This document shows, one piece after another, positions 56,782 through 64,000 of a stretch of DNA of 64,000 nt (within the stretch, counting starts at the first letter, position 1; each line of letters begins with the position of its first letter). The translations under genes were made by a program, and so were the position numbers. The stretch covers positions 620,001 to 684,000 of the forward strand of contig NZ_JAGWCB010000010.1 in the NCBI RefSeq assembly GCF_020387415.1, in the 5' to 3' direction. This DNA comes from Ideonella benzenivorans. Lineage in GTDB: Bacteria > Pseudomonadota > Gammaproteobacteria > Burkholderiales > Burkholderiaceae_C. Below the pieces are notes generated by a model that worked only from the letters and a program-made list of their open reading frames with translations, was not told where the DNA came from and ran no database searches.

Positions 56782-57393
56782 ATGCGCAAGCAACTGATCG
56801 CTCTGGCCGCCGTGGCCGCCACCCTGGCCCCTCAATTCGCCTCTGCCCAGGATTCGGGCAACTGGATTGTGCGTGGCCGTGCGCTGTACCTGCAGTCGGA
56901 CAACCACGACACCACGGGGCTGGACCTGTCGGTGAACGACAAGGCCTTTCCGGAACTGGACATCAGCTATTTCTTCACGCCCAACATCGCGGCTGAGCTG
57001 ATCCTGACCTATCCGCAGTACCACAAGATTGAAGCGGGCGGCACCAAGATCGGTGGCCTGCGTCACCTGCCCCCGACCCTGACGGCCCAGTACCACTTCA
57101 CCAACTTCGAAGGCTTCCGCCCGTACCTGGGTGCTGGTGTGAACTACACCAATGTGACCAAGGTGACCTGGGATCCGGCGGTTGAAACCGCTCTGCACCC
57201 GAGCGTCACCCGTGACAGCTTCGGCTGGGCCGTGCAAGCCGGTGTGGACATCCCCGTCGGCAAGGGCTGGCTGGTCAACGTGGACGTCAAGAAGGTCAAG
57301 ATCGGTGTGGACGTCAAGTCGTCCGGCACCAAGGTGGGCGAATTTGACATCGACCCGCTGCTGTTCAGCGTCGGCGTCGGCTACCGCTTCTGA
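56782..57393 (+). CDS. ompW: OmpW family outer membrane protein
   Basis: A 203-residue eight-stranded beta-barrel of the OmpW family. A signal peptide (1-22, ending Ala-Ser-Ala) is followed by Trp-Ile-Val-Arg-Gly-Arg-Ala. Strand motifs include Phe-Pro-Glu-Leu-Asp-Ile-Ser-Tyr-Phe-Phe-Thr-Pro-Asn-Ile-Ala-Ala-Glu-Leu, His-Leu-Pro-Pro-Thr-Leu and Tyr-Leu-Gly-Ala-Gly-Val-Asn-Tyr. The chain ends in Tyr-Arg-Phe, the C-terminal phenylalanine needed for barrel insertion. The start follows GGAG. OmpW forms a hydrophobic channel for small molecules; an FNR-like box suggests oxygen-dependent expression. Confidence 0.94.
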   Translation: MRKQLIALAAVAATLAPQFASAQDSGNWIVRGRALYLQSDNHDTTGLDLSVNDKAFPELDISYFFTPNIAAELILTYPQYHKIEAGGTKIGGLRHLPPTLTAQYHFTNFEGFRPYLGAGVNYTNVTKVTWDPAVETALHPSVTRDSFGWAVQAGVDIPVGKGWLVNVDVKKVKIGVDVKSSGTKVGEFDIDPLLFSVGVGYRF

Positions 57394-57440
57394 TGAAGCG
57401 CGGGCACCTGCGGGTGCCCGGTTGAAGGGTCCATGCGTCA

Positions 57441-57468
57441 AAGGGCTGCCTCCGGGCAGCCCTTTTTT
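57441..57468 (+). terminator. Rho-independent terminator after ompW
   Basis: AAGGGCTGCC (57441-57450) pairs with GGCAGCCCTT (57455-57464), running into six T. A second stem without T run, CGGGCACC/GGGTGCCCG (57401-57420), precedes it. It lies 12 bases before the 3' end of the convergent next gene. Confidence 0.88.
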
Positions 57469-57479
57469 GTGGCCGTTGT

Positions 57480-58088
57480 TCAGTCCTCGCCGCGCTGCCA
57501 GTACACGCCCTCGTCCGTCAGGATGGCGTCCAAGGGAATGTCGTGCGGCTCGGGCTGCAGCCAGGGCACGTAGCCATGCGTGTAGCCCACACCCGCCGTG
57601 GCCGGACGGGGCTGCAACGCGGCCAGCGTGCGGTCGTAGAAACCACCGCCATAACCCAGCCGCACGCCCCCCGGGCCATAGCCCACGCAGGGCACCAGCA
57701 GCAGCTCGGGGTGGAAGGCCTCGGTGTCCTTGGGCTTGGGAATGCCATAGGCATCCTCTTCCATCGGGCAGCCGGGGTACCAGACATGAAAGGTCAGTTG
57801 CTTGGTCTCGCGGTTGATCACCGGCAGGCCGATACGGCGCTCCTCCCCCGGTTCCGCCGCCTCGCTCCAACGGTAGAGCGCCGGCAAGGCGTCAAACTCG
57901 CCCTTGATCGGCCAGTAGGCGCCAATCGTCTTCTCCGGCCGGCTGATCAGCCAGACCATCAGCACCTCCTGCAGGTGCGCAGCCCGCTGGTGGCGGTCCA
58001 GCAGGGCCATGCGTTCGGCCTGCAACTGCTTGCGCAGCTGGGCCTTGTCACGCGAAGGTTCGAGGTTGAGCTTGAACGGCAGGGTCAT
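57480..58088 (-). CDS. 5-formyltetrahydrofolate cyclo-ligase
   Basis: A 202-residue enzyme that converts 5-formyl-THF to 5,10-methenyl-THF with ATP, returning a storage folate to the one-carbon pool used by metF. The basic N-terminus has Leu-Arg-Lys-Gln-Leu near residue 19. Catalytic-region motifs are Tyr-Trp-Pro-Ile-Lys-Gly-Glu, Gly-Ile-Pro-Lys-Pro and Gly-Tyr-Gly-Gly-Gly-Phe-Tyr-Asp-Arg-Thr-Leu-Ala. ATG 58088 starts the conserved part. No 6S RNA gene, often upstream of this gene in proteobacteria, fits in the short gap here. Confidence 0.92.
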   Translation of the reverse strand: MTLPFKLNLEPSRDKAQLRKQLQAERMALLDRHQRAAHLQEVLMVWLISRPEKTIGAYWPIKGEFDALPALYRWSEAAEPGEERRIGLPVINRETKQLTFHVWYPGCPMEEDAYGIPKPKDTEAFHPELLLVPCVGYGPGGVRLGYGGGFYDRTLAALQPRPATAGVGYTHGYVPWLQPEPHDIPLDAILTDEGVYWQRGED

Positions 58089-58174
58089 GGCGTGGTGTGG
58101 GTCAGACCGTCGGGAACACGCCCCGATTGTGCGACCAAGCCCACCCGCCACCGCGCCAAGCCCGGGTGGAACAC

Positions 58175-58546
58175 TCAGCGGTGCAGGCCCAGGGCCTCGT
58201 CACCGGCGGGCGCCAGGCTGGCCGCCCAGGCCTGCAGACGCCGCGCCGCCCGCTCCAGCCGGACCGCCAAGGCCGCAGCCAGGGCACGCCGCCAGGCACG
58301 GGCCCCGACTGCATGGACCGGCACCTGCCACAGCAGCACCGGCGCCCGTGCGCCCGCTTGCCAGGGCTCCAGCGTGATGCATTCGCCCGCCCGCAGCGCC
58401 AGGCGGTCGCCCGCCGACAGCACATGGTCCTCGGCGTCGCCATCCCGGGTCAGCCACACCTGGCCGGTGGCCACCAGCAGTTCGCCCGCCCGCGCCGTCC
58501 GGCCGCGCCAGACCCCTTGCAGGCACATCGTGGAATGCAGCTTCAT
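58175..58546 (-). CDS. DUF2917 domain protein
   Basis: A 123-residue protein. Residues 10-80 form a cupin-like all-beta domain with Gly-Gln-Val-Trp-Leu-Thr-Arg-Asp-Gly-Asp-Ala-Glu-Asp-His, Leu-Ser-Ala-Gly-Asp and Leu-Arg-Ala-Gly-Glu, the pattern of DUF2917, often encoded next to a LysR regulator in Burkholderiales. The C-terminus is a basic helix. No function is known. Of two adjacent ATG codons I took 58546, seven bases from GGAG. It is divergent from the LysR gene, with 100 bases between. Confidence 0.8.
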   Translation of the reverse strand: MKLHSTMCLQGVWRGRTARAGELLVATGQVWLTRDGDAEDHVLSAGDRLALRAGECITLEPWQAGARAPVLLWQVPVHAVGARAWRRALAAALAVRLERAARRLQAWAASLAPAGDEALGLHR

Positions 58547-58649
58547 CATCAATCTCCCCGGCCCACCGGGGCCATCACAAGCCTTATCTTGAAGATGATT
58601 CGGCCGGAAATCCAATGACGAGTGGAACCTTGATTGATACCATTTGCGC

Positions 58650-59639
58650 ATGAATTACCCCAGCCAGCGCGCCCTGTCCCTGGACTGCCTGCGCAGCTTC
58701 GAGGCGGTGGCCCGGCGCCTGAGCTTCAGCGCCGCGGCGGAAGAGATGCACCTGACCCAGCCGGCCATCAGCCGCCAGATCAAGGGGCTGGAGGAAGAGT
58801 TGGGCGCCCCGCTGTTCTCCCGCGGCACCCGCCGGGTGGAGCTGACCGTGGCCGGCCAGACCCTGCTGCGGGCTGTGGCCCCTTTGCTGACCCGGCTGGA
58901 CGCCACGGTGCGGCAGATCCGTCTGGCGCGTTCGCGTCACCAGGTCAGCCTGACCACCTTCCCGTCCTTCGCCTCGCTGTGGCTGATGCCGCGGCTGGTG
59001 GACTTCGAACGCGCCCACCCGGCGCTGGACATCCGCATCTCCGCCTCGGACCGCCTGGTCGACGAGGACGACCCCGAGCTGGACCTGGCGCTGCGCCAGT
59101 GCCGGGCCGAGCGCGCGCCGGCTTCGGCCATCCGGCTCTTTGGCGAGGTGCTGAGCCCGGTGATCGGCGCCGGCCTGGCCGCCGCGGTGGCCCGGGGCGA
59201 TGCGCCACCGCTGGACACGCCGGCCGACCTGGCCCAGCACACCTTGCTGGAGATGGAGGACAGCAGCACCCAGGCCGGCAGCCTGGCCTGGCCGGCCTGG
59301 CTGGCCGCACAAGGGCTGGAGCGCCTGCAGCCCAAGCGCTGGTTCAGCACCAACTACACCCACCAGCAGATGCAGGCCGCGCTGGCCGGCCAGGGGGTGG
59401 CGCTGGCCCGGCTGGCCCTGGTGCACGACGGCCTGAGCCGCGGCGAGCTGGTGGAGCCCTTCGGCCCCGCGGCCCGGCTGTGGAGCCCGCACGTCTACTG
59501 GATGGTGCCGCTGGGCGGCAGCCAGCCCCCGCGCCCCGAACTGGAGGCCTTCACCGCCTGGGTGCTGGACCAGGCGGCCGCCACCCGGGCGGCGATCGGC
59601 GACCACGCCGACCCCGACAGCCTGGCCCACGCCGACTGA
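58650..59639 (+). CDS. LysR family transcriptional regulator (GcvA-like)
   Basis: A 329-residue LysR regulator. The N-terminal helix-turn-helix (about 10-68) reads Leu-Arg-Ser-Phe-Glu-Ala-Val-Ala-Arg-Arg-Leu-Ser-Phe, Leu-Thr-Gln-Pro-Ala-Ile-Ser-Arg-Gln-Ile and Pro-Leu-Phe-Ser-Arg. The two-lobed effector domain follows, with Val-Ser-Leu-Thr-Thr-Phe-Pro-Ser-Phe-Ala-Ser-Leu-Trp-Leu-Met-Pro-Arg-Leu typical of the GcvA/AmpR branch. I used ATG 58650 rather than a TTG two codons upstream. Divergent placement suggests control of the DUF2917 gene and itself. Confidence 0.9.
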   Translation: MNYPSQRALSLDCLRSFEAVARRLSFSAAAEEMHLTQPAISRQIKGLEEELGAPLFSRGTRRVELTVAGQTLLRAVAPLLTRLDATVRQIRLARSRHQVSLTTFPSFASLWLMPRLVDFERAHPALDIRISASDRLVDEDDPELDLALRQCRAERAPASAIRLFGEVLSPVIGAGLAAAVARGDAPPLDTPADLAQHTLLEMEDSSTQAGSLAWPAWLAAQGLERLQPKRWFSTNYTHQQMQAALAGQGVALARLALVHDGLSRGELVEPFGPAARLWSPHVYWMVPLGGSQPPRPELEAFTAWVLDQAAATRAAIGDHADPDSLAHAD

Positions 59640-59742
59640 CCGCCCATCCATGCCGTGCGCGCATGGCGGTGATGCGCCGAAATCACCCCGCCGCCCGGAC
59701 CGGCCCCGTAGCATGGGCAGCTTCGCATCCCAAGGCCACCCC

Positions 59743-60432
59743 ATGCAGCTCTACATCGGCAACAAGAACTACTCGTCCTGGTCCATGCGCCCCTGGGTGC
59801 TGATGACCCACTTTGGCCTGCCCTTTGAGGAGGTCCTGGTCCGCTTCGACAGCTTCGACCCCGGCTCCCGCTTCAAGACCGTGGTGGGCGCGCTGGCCCC
59901 CACCGGCAAGGTGCCGCTGCTGGTGGAGGGCGAGCTGGTCGTCTGGGACTCGCTGGCGATTGCCGAGACGCTGGCCGAGCGCTTCCCGCAGCACCCGCTG
60001 TGGCCGGCCGACCCGCTGCAGCGGGCCCGCGCCCGCAGCCTGTGCGCCGAGATGCACAGCGGTTTTGGCGCCCTGCGCAACGCCTGTCCGATGAACATCG
60101 AGGCCCACCTGCCGGAGGTGGGCACCCAGGTGCTGCGCGAGCAGCCGGACGTGGCCGCCGACCTGGCCCGCCTGCAGACCATGTGGACCGAGGCCCTGGC
60201 GGCCAGCGGCGGCCCCTTCCTGTTCGGGCCGTTCGGCATCGTCGATGCGTACTACGCCCCCGTCGTGGCCCGGCTGCGCAGCTATGCCCTGCCGGTCAGC
60301 CCGGTGGTGCAGGCCTACATGGACCGCGTCTGGGCCAGCCCGGGCGTGGCGGCCTGGGTGGCGCAGGCGCTGCAAGAGCGGGATTTCCTGCCGTTCGAAG
60401 AGCCCTACCGCAAGGCGGGCGCCCCGGGTTGA
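59743..60432 (+). CDS. Glutathione S-transferase family protein
   Basis: A 229-residue GST-like protein. The thioredoxin-fold N-domain (about 1-80) has Asn-Tyr-Ser-Ser-Trp-Ser-Met-Arg-Pro-Trp with the candidate catalytic serine, Thr-Gly-Lys-Val-Pro-Leu-Leu and Val-Trp-Asp-Ser-Leu-Ala-Ile (glutathione binding). The helical C-domain has Phe-Gly-Ile-Val-Asp-Ala-Tyr-Tyr-Ala-Pro-Val. It lies between the LysR and slt genes without clear operon partners. Substrate unknown. Confidence 0.9.
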   Translation: MQLYIGNKNYSSWSMRPWVLMTHFGLPFEEVLVRFDSFDPGSRFKTVVGALAPTGKVPLLVEGELVVWDSLAIAETLAERFPQHPLWPADPLQRARARSLCAEMHSGFGALRNACPMNIEAHLPEVGTQVLREQPDVAADLARLQTMWTEALAASGGPFLFGPFGIVDAYYAPVVARLRSYALPVSPVVQAYMDRVWASPGVAAWVAQALQERDFLPFEEPYRKAGAPG

Positions 60433-60473
60433 CCCCAGGCGCGTCGGCGCCCCTGCGGTACAGTGGATAGACG

Positions 60474-62501
60474 ATGCGCATCCCCCTGTTCCGCCCCCTG
60501 GCCGCCCTGTCGATGGGCCTGCTGATTGGCGCGGCCGCCTGGTCGCCCGAAGCCACGGCCCAGGCCATCGACGACAGTCTCATCCGCCAGGCCCGCGACG
60601 CCTTCCAGAAACGCGACAAGGCCCGCTTGGCCATGCTCAAGACTGTCGCGCTGGACAGCCGCTACCCCTTGGCCACCTGGGTGGACTACTGGGAGCTCAG
60701 CAGCCGCCTCCGCGAAGCCCAGGTGCCCGAGGTCGAGGCCTTCTACGCCCGCTGGCCGGGCAGCTATGTCGAGGACCGGCTGCGCAACGACTGGCTGCTG
60801 GAACTGGGCAAGCGGCGCGACTGGGCCAACGTGGCGCGCGAATACCCGCGCTTCCGGATGGACGACGACCGCGAGGTCACCTGCTACGCGCTGGTCGCCT
60901 CGCAACAGGCCGGCCAGCCGGTGGTCGACGCCGCCCGCCGCGCCTGGATGGCCCAGAAGGAGGCCGACGACGGCTGCCAGCTGATGGCCCAGACCCTGTT
61001 CGACGCGCACCAGTTCAGCGAGACCGATGTCTGGCGCAAGCTGCGTCAGGCCGTGGAGTTCAACCGCCAGAAGCAGGCCCGCGCCATCGCTGGGCTGCTG
61101 GGCGAGGCAGTCGCCAAGCCGCTCAACGACATCTTCGACAACCCGGCCCGCTACCTGGCCCGCAAGGCCGGCAGCGGCGGCCGGCAGGCCGACCACCTGA
61201 CCGCGCTGGCCCTGGCCCGGCTGGCCGCCGCCGATCCGGCCCAGGCCGCCCGCCAGCTGGACGACGGATGGAGCCGCCGGCTCGATGCCGACGACGCTGC
61301 CTGGGCCTGGGCCATCACCGCCCGCCAGGCCGGCTTTGCACTGCTGCCCGATGCGCTGGACTGGACCCGCAAGGCCTGGGCCCGGCTGAAGAAGCGCGAT
61401 GCCCAGGACCCCGATTGGACCGACGACACCCTGGCCTGGCATGCCCGGGTCTGGCTGCGGCTGGGCCAGGGCGAAGAGCGCTGGACCGGCGTTCTGCGCT
61501 GCATCGAGGCGATGAACGTCGAGGAACGCAACAGCCCGGTCTGGCAGTACTGGCGCGGCCGGGCCCTGCTGGCCCTGGCCAAGCCGGGCACCGCCGGTCA
61601 GGCCCAGCGCCAGGAAGGCACGGCCCTGCTGCAGGCCCTGGCGCCGCAGCTGGGCTATTACGGCCAGCTGGCCTCGGAAGACCTGGGCGCCCCGCAGGCC
61701 CTGCCCCCGCGGCCCACCCCGCTGACCCCGACCGAGCGCGACGCGATGCGACGCCACCCCGGCCTGCAGCGCTCGCTCGCGATGCTCGACATCGGCTTGC
61801 GCTCCGAGGCGGTGCGCGAATGGAACTTCTCGCTGATCGGCCTGAGCGACCGCGAGCTGCTCTCGGCCGCGCAGATCGCCTGTGAGCGCGAGATCTGGGA
61901 CCGCTGCATCAACAGCAGCGAAAAGACCCGGGCCGAGTTCGACATGGCCCAGCGCTTCCCCACCCCCCACAGCGAGGACCTGCTGCCGCGCGCCAACGCC
62001 ATCGGCCTGGACCCGGCCTACGCCTACGGGCTGATCCGCCAGGAATCGCGCTTCATCACCAGCGCCCGCTCTGGCGTCGGGGCGAACGGGCTGATGCAGG
62101 TGATGCCCGCCACCGCCAAGTGGACGGCCAAGAAGATCGGCATGAGCGACTACCGGCCCGAGCTGCTGTCCGAGCGCTCGGTCAACCTGAAACTGGGCAC
62201 CGCCTACCTGAAGCTGGTGCTCGACGACATGGACGGCTCGCAGGCCTTGGCCGCGGCGGCCTACAACGCCGGCCCGAACCGGCCCCGCCGCTGGCGCGAC
62301 GGTCCGGTGCTGGAGCCGGCGATGTGGGTCGAGAACGTGCCATTCACCGAAACCCGGGACTATGTCAAAAAGGTCCTCTCCAACGCCACCTACTATGCGG
62401 GCCTGATGAGCGGCAAGCCGGCATCGCTGAAGGCCCGCCTGGGCAGCAGCATCGGCCCCCGCACCACCCCGCCCCCGGCACTGGACGCCGACCTGCCCTG
62501 A
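60474..62501 (+). CDS. slt: Soluble lytic murein transglycosylase
   Basis: A 675-residue periplasmic enzyme that cleaves peptidoglycan to 1,6-anhydro-muropeptides. The signal peptide is about 1-30 (Ala-Thr-Ala-Gln-Ala). A long superhelical, Ala/Arg/Trp-rich U-domain (about 35-470) precedes the SLT catalytic domain (about 510-640). The domain carries Gly-Leu-Ile-Arg-Gln-Glu-Ser-Arg-Phe (catalytic Glu), Gly-Leu-Met-Gln-Val-Met-Pro-Ala-Thr-Ala and Ala-Tyr-Asn-Ala-Gly-Pro. Length matches the Slt70 family. It heads the slt-NDUFA9-cca group. Confidence 0.95.
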   Translation: MRIPLFRPLAALSMGLLIGAAAWSPEATAQAIDDSLIRQARDAFQKRDKARLAMLKTVALDSRYPLATWVDYWELSSRLREAQVPEVEAFYARWPGSYVEDRLRNDWLLELGKRRDWANVAREYPRFRMDDDREVTCYALVASQQAGQPVVDAARRAWMAQKEADDGCQLMAQTLFDAHQFSETDVWRKLRQAVEFNRQKQARAIAGLLGEAVAKPLNDIFDNPARYLARKAGSGGRQADHLTALALARLAAADPAQAARQLDDGWSRRLDADDAAWAWAITARQAGFALLPDALDWTRKAWARLKKRDAQDPDWTDDTLAWHARVWLRLGQGEERWTGVLRCIEAMNVEERNSPVWQYWRGRALLALAKPGTAGQAQRQEGTALLQALAPQLGYYGQLASEDLGAPQALPPRPTPLTPTERDAMRRHPGLQRSLAMLDIGLRSEAVREWNFSLIGLSDRELLSAAQIACEREIWDRCINSSEKTRAEFDMAQRFPTPHSEDLLPRANAIGLDPAYAYGLIRQESRFITSARSGVGANGLMQVMPATAKWTAKKIGMSDYRPELLSERSVNLKLGTAYLKLVLDDMDGSQALAAAAYNAGPNRPRRWRDGPVLEPAMWVENVPFTETRDYVKKVLSNATYYAGLMSGKPASLKARLGSSIGPRTTPPPALDADLP

Positions 62502-62529
62502 ACGACCACCCACCCACCTCCTGACGCGC

Positions 62530-63483
62530 ATGGCCCTGAACACGGTGCTCATCCTGGGCGGCAGCGGCTTTGTCGGCCGCGCCCTCTGCGAAACCCTGGT
62601 GGACCGCTGGGTGGCCGGGCCGCGGCTGCGGGTGCCCACCCGTCGGCTGTCACACGCCCAGGCCCTGCTGCCGCTGCCGCTGGTGGACGTGCTGCCCGCC
62701 GACGTGCATGACGACGCGACACTGGACCGCCTGGTGGCCGGCTGCGATGCGGTGGTCAACCTGGTGGCCATCCTGCAGGGCAGCGAAGCCGCCTTCGAGG
62801 CCGTGCACGTGACCCTGCCACGCCGGCTGGCCGCCGCCTGCCAGCGCCAGGGCGTGCGCCGGCTGATCCATGTCAGCGCGCTGGGCGCCGATCCGCAGGG
62901 CCCGTCGCGCTACCTGCGCAGCAAGGGTCGGGGCGAGGCCGTGCTGCGCGAGGCCGACCTGGACCTGACCCTGCTGCGCCCCTCCGTCATCTTTGGCGCG
63001 GGCGACCGTCTCCTCAATCTGTTCGCGCAGTTGCAGGCCCTGTTCCCGGTGTTGCCGCTGGCCGGGGCGAACGCCCGCTTCCAGCCGGTCTGGGTGGCAG
63101 ATGTGGCCGCCGCGATCGCCACCTGCCTGGAACGCCCCGCCACCGCCGGCCAGACCTTCGAATGCGCCGGACCCGAGGAAGCCACCCTGGCCCAGCTGGT
63201 GCGGCTGGCCGGCGAGGCCAGCGGCCACCCGCGGCCCATCCTGCCGCTGCCGGCCCCGCTGGCCACGCTGCAGGCCTGGCTGATGGAGCTGGCCCCGGGC
63301 GAGCCGCTGATGAGCCGGGACAACCTGGCCTCGATGACCGTCCCCAACGTGGCCACCGGACAGCTGCCCGGCTTGGCGGCGCTGGGCATCACGCCGACCC
63401 CGCTGCTGGCCGTCGTCCCGGGCTACCTGCGCCCCGGCCAACGCTGTGCGCGGCTGGACGCCTGGCGCGCCCGGCACCGCTGA
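62530..63483 (+). CDS. Complex I NDUFA9-like NAD(P)-binding protein
   Basis: A 317-residue atypical short-chain dehydrogenase. The N-terminal dinucleotide-binding motif is Gly-Gly-Ser-Gly-Phe-Val-Gly-Arg (about 10-17). [12 protein letters not shown], His-Val-Ser-Ala-Leu-Gly-Ala and Leu-Leu-Arg-Pro-Ser-Val-Ile-Phe-Gly follow, all common in the NDUFA9/NmrA-like branch. The Tyr-x-x-x-Lys pair appears as Tyr-Leu-Arg-Ser-Lys-Gly. Function in bacteria is not settled; relatives act as quinone- or complex I-associated proteins. Located between slt and cca, as in related genomes. Confidence 0.88.
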   Translation: MALNTVLILGGSGFVGRALCETLVDRWVAGPRLRVPTRRLSHAQALLPLPLVDVLPADVHDDATLDRLVAGCDAVVNLVAILQGSEAAFEAVHVTLPRRLAAACQRQGVRRLIHVSALGADPQGPSRYLRSKGRGEAVLREADLDLTLLRPSVIFGAGDRLLNLFAQLQALFPVLPLAGANARFQPVWVADVAAAIATCLERPATAGQTFECAGPEEATLAQLVRLAGEASGHPRPILPLPAPLATLQAWLMELAPGEPLMSRDNLASMTVPNVATGQLPGLAALGITPTPLLAVVPGYLRPGQRCARLDAWRARHR

Positions 63484-63511
63484 CCTTCCCCATCCCACAA
63501 GGAGCCTGGCC

Positions 63512-64000
63512 ATGCAAGCCTATGTCGTCGGAGGCGCGGTGCGCGATGCGCTGCTGGGGCGGCCGGTGCACGACCATGACTGGGTGGTGGTGGGTGCCAC
63601 GCCCGAGCAGATGCTGGCCGCCGGCTACACCCCGGTGGGCAAGGACTTCCCGGTCTTCCTGCACCCGCAGACGCACGAGGAATACGCCCTGGCCCGCACC
63701 GAGCGCAAGACCGCGCCGGGTTACCACGGCTTCGTCTTCCACGCTGCGCCCGAGGTCACGCTGGAGCAGGACCTGCAGCGCCGCGACCTGACGATCAATG
63801 CCATCGCCCGCGCCGAGGACGGCACGCTGATCGACCCCTGCGACGGCCAGCGCGACCTGGCCGCCAAGGTGCTGCGCCATGTCAGCGCCGCCTTTGCCGA
63901 GGACCCGGTGCGCATCCTGCGCCTGGCCCGCTTCGCCGCCCGCTTCCCCGATTTTTCCGTGGCGCCGGAAACGTTGGCGCTGATGCGCCAGATGGTCGAG
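63512..64000 (+). CDS. cca: CCA tRNA nucleotidyltransferase (N-terminal part)
   Basis: The first 163 codons of a gene that runs off the right edge. The enzyme adds or repairs the 3' CCA of tRNAs. The nucleotidyltransferase head starts at once: [12 protein letters not shown], then [11 protein letters not shown] (metal-binding acids) and [10 protein letters not shown]. [15 protein letters not shown] follows. AAGGAG precedes the ATG. Whether the HD domain of the betaproteobacterial form follows lies outside the window. Confidence 0.95.
   Translation, partial: MQAYVVGGAVRDALLGRPVHDHDWVVVGATPEQMLAAGYTPVGKDFPVFLHPQTHEEYALARTERKTAPGYHGFVFHAAPEVTLEQDLQRRDLTINAIARAEDGTLIDPCDGQRDLAAKVLRHVSAAFAEDPVRILRLARFAARFPDFSVAPETLALMRQMVE

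Noticed and set aside
57480-58174. 6S RNA gene next to the 5-formyl-THF cyclo-ligase gene
   Set aside because: The space upstream of the gene is only about 85 bases, too short for the roughly 180-base RNA, and no suitable long hairpin is present.

Overview
The window looks like chromosomal DNA of a high-GC betaproteobacterium of the Burkholderiales (Leptothrix/Rubrivivax/Ideonella-like). The reasons are the strong GC bias at third codon positions, an S-adenosylhomocysteine (SAH) riboswitch in front of ahcY, and familiar Burkholderiales neighbourhoods (xerC-DUF484-dapF; two lipid A acyltransferases divergent from metK; slt-NDUFA9-like-cca). No rRNA or tRNA gene, insertion sequence or CRISPR array was seen.

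Layout. (1) 1-1750: the end of an integron gene-cassette array. Three lower-GC cassette genes on the minus strand are separated by two attC-like sites, and the array ends at a GTTAGGC core in a segment resembling attI; no integrase gene is present. (2) 2085-13899: housekeeping genes: glmS with a divergent Lrp/AsnC regulator flanked by two matching palindromes, a cyclopropane fatty acid synthase, an RlmI-type rRNA methyltransferase, a GntR-regulated ABC exporter operon, a lipoprotein, an acetyl-CoA hydrolase/transferase, and xerC-DUF484-dapF. (3) 14061-47498: a 33.5 kb flagellar locus. (4) 47492-49251: two tandem lipid A-type acyltransferases. (5) 49443-64000: methyl-cycle genes (metK, ahcY, tlyA, metF) interspersed with purT and ppk2, then ompW, 5-formyl-THF cyclo-ligase, a DUF2917/LysR pair, a GST, a soluble lytic transglycosylase, an NDUFA9-like protein and the start of cca.

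The flagellar locus is the main content. It runs flagellin, a FliK-like protein, then on the minus strand fliM-fliN-fliP-fliQ-fliR-flhB-flhA, then on the plus strand fliE-F-G-H-I-J, fliD-S-T-K-L-A, motA-motB, flgM-N and a separate muramidase, flgA (minus), flgBCDEFGHIJKL and a LafW-like protein. The blocks flhA-B-fliR-Q-P-N-M, fliD-S-T-K-L-sigma28-motA-motB and flgL-lafW are those of lateral (Flag-2, laf) flagella rather than of the primary Burkholderiales system. Rotor, rod, rings, hook, filament, export apparatus, stators, sigma-28 and anti-sigma are all present. There is no fliO, no chemotaxis gene, no flhF/flhG and no master regulator, and FliM lacks the usual CheY-binding N-terminus.

The locus sits between dapF and the acyltransferase pair. 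With it removed, the acyltransferases, dapF, DUF484 and xerC would read as one minus-strand operon divergent from metK, an order I recall from other Burkholderiales. I infer that a complete lateral-type flagellar system was inserted into this operon. The absence of a Shine-Dalgarno in front of dapF fits the loss of an upstream partner.
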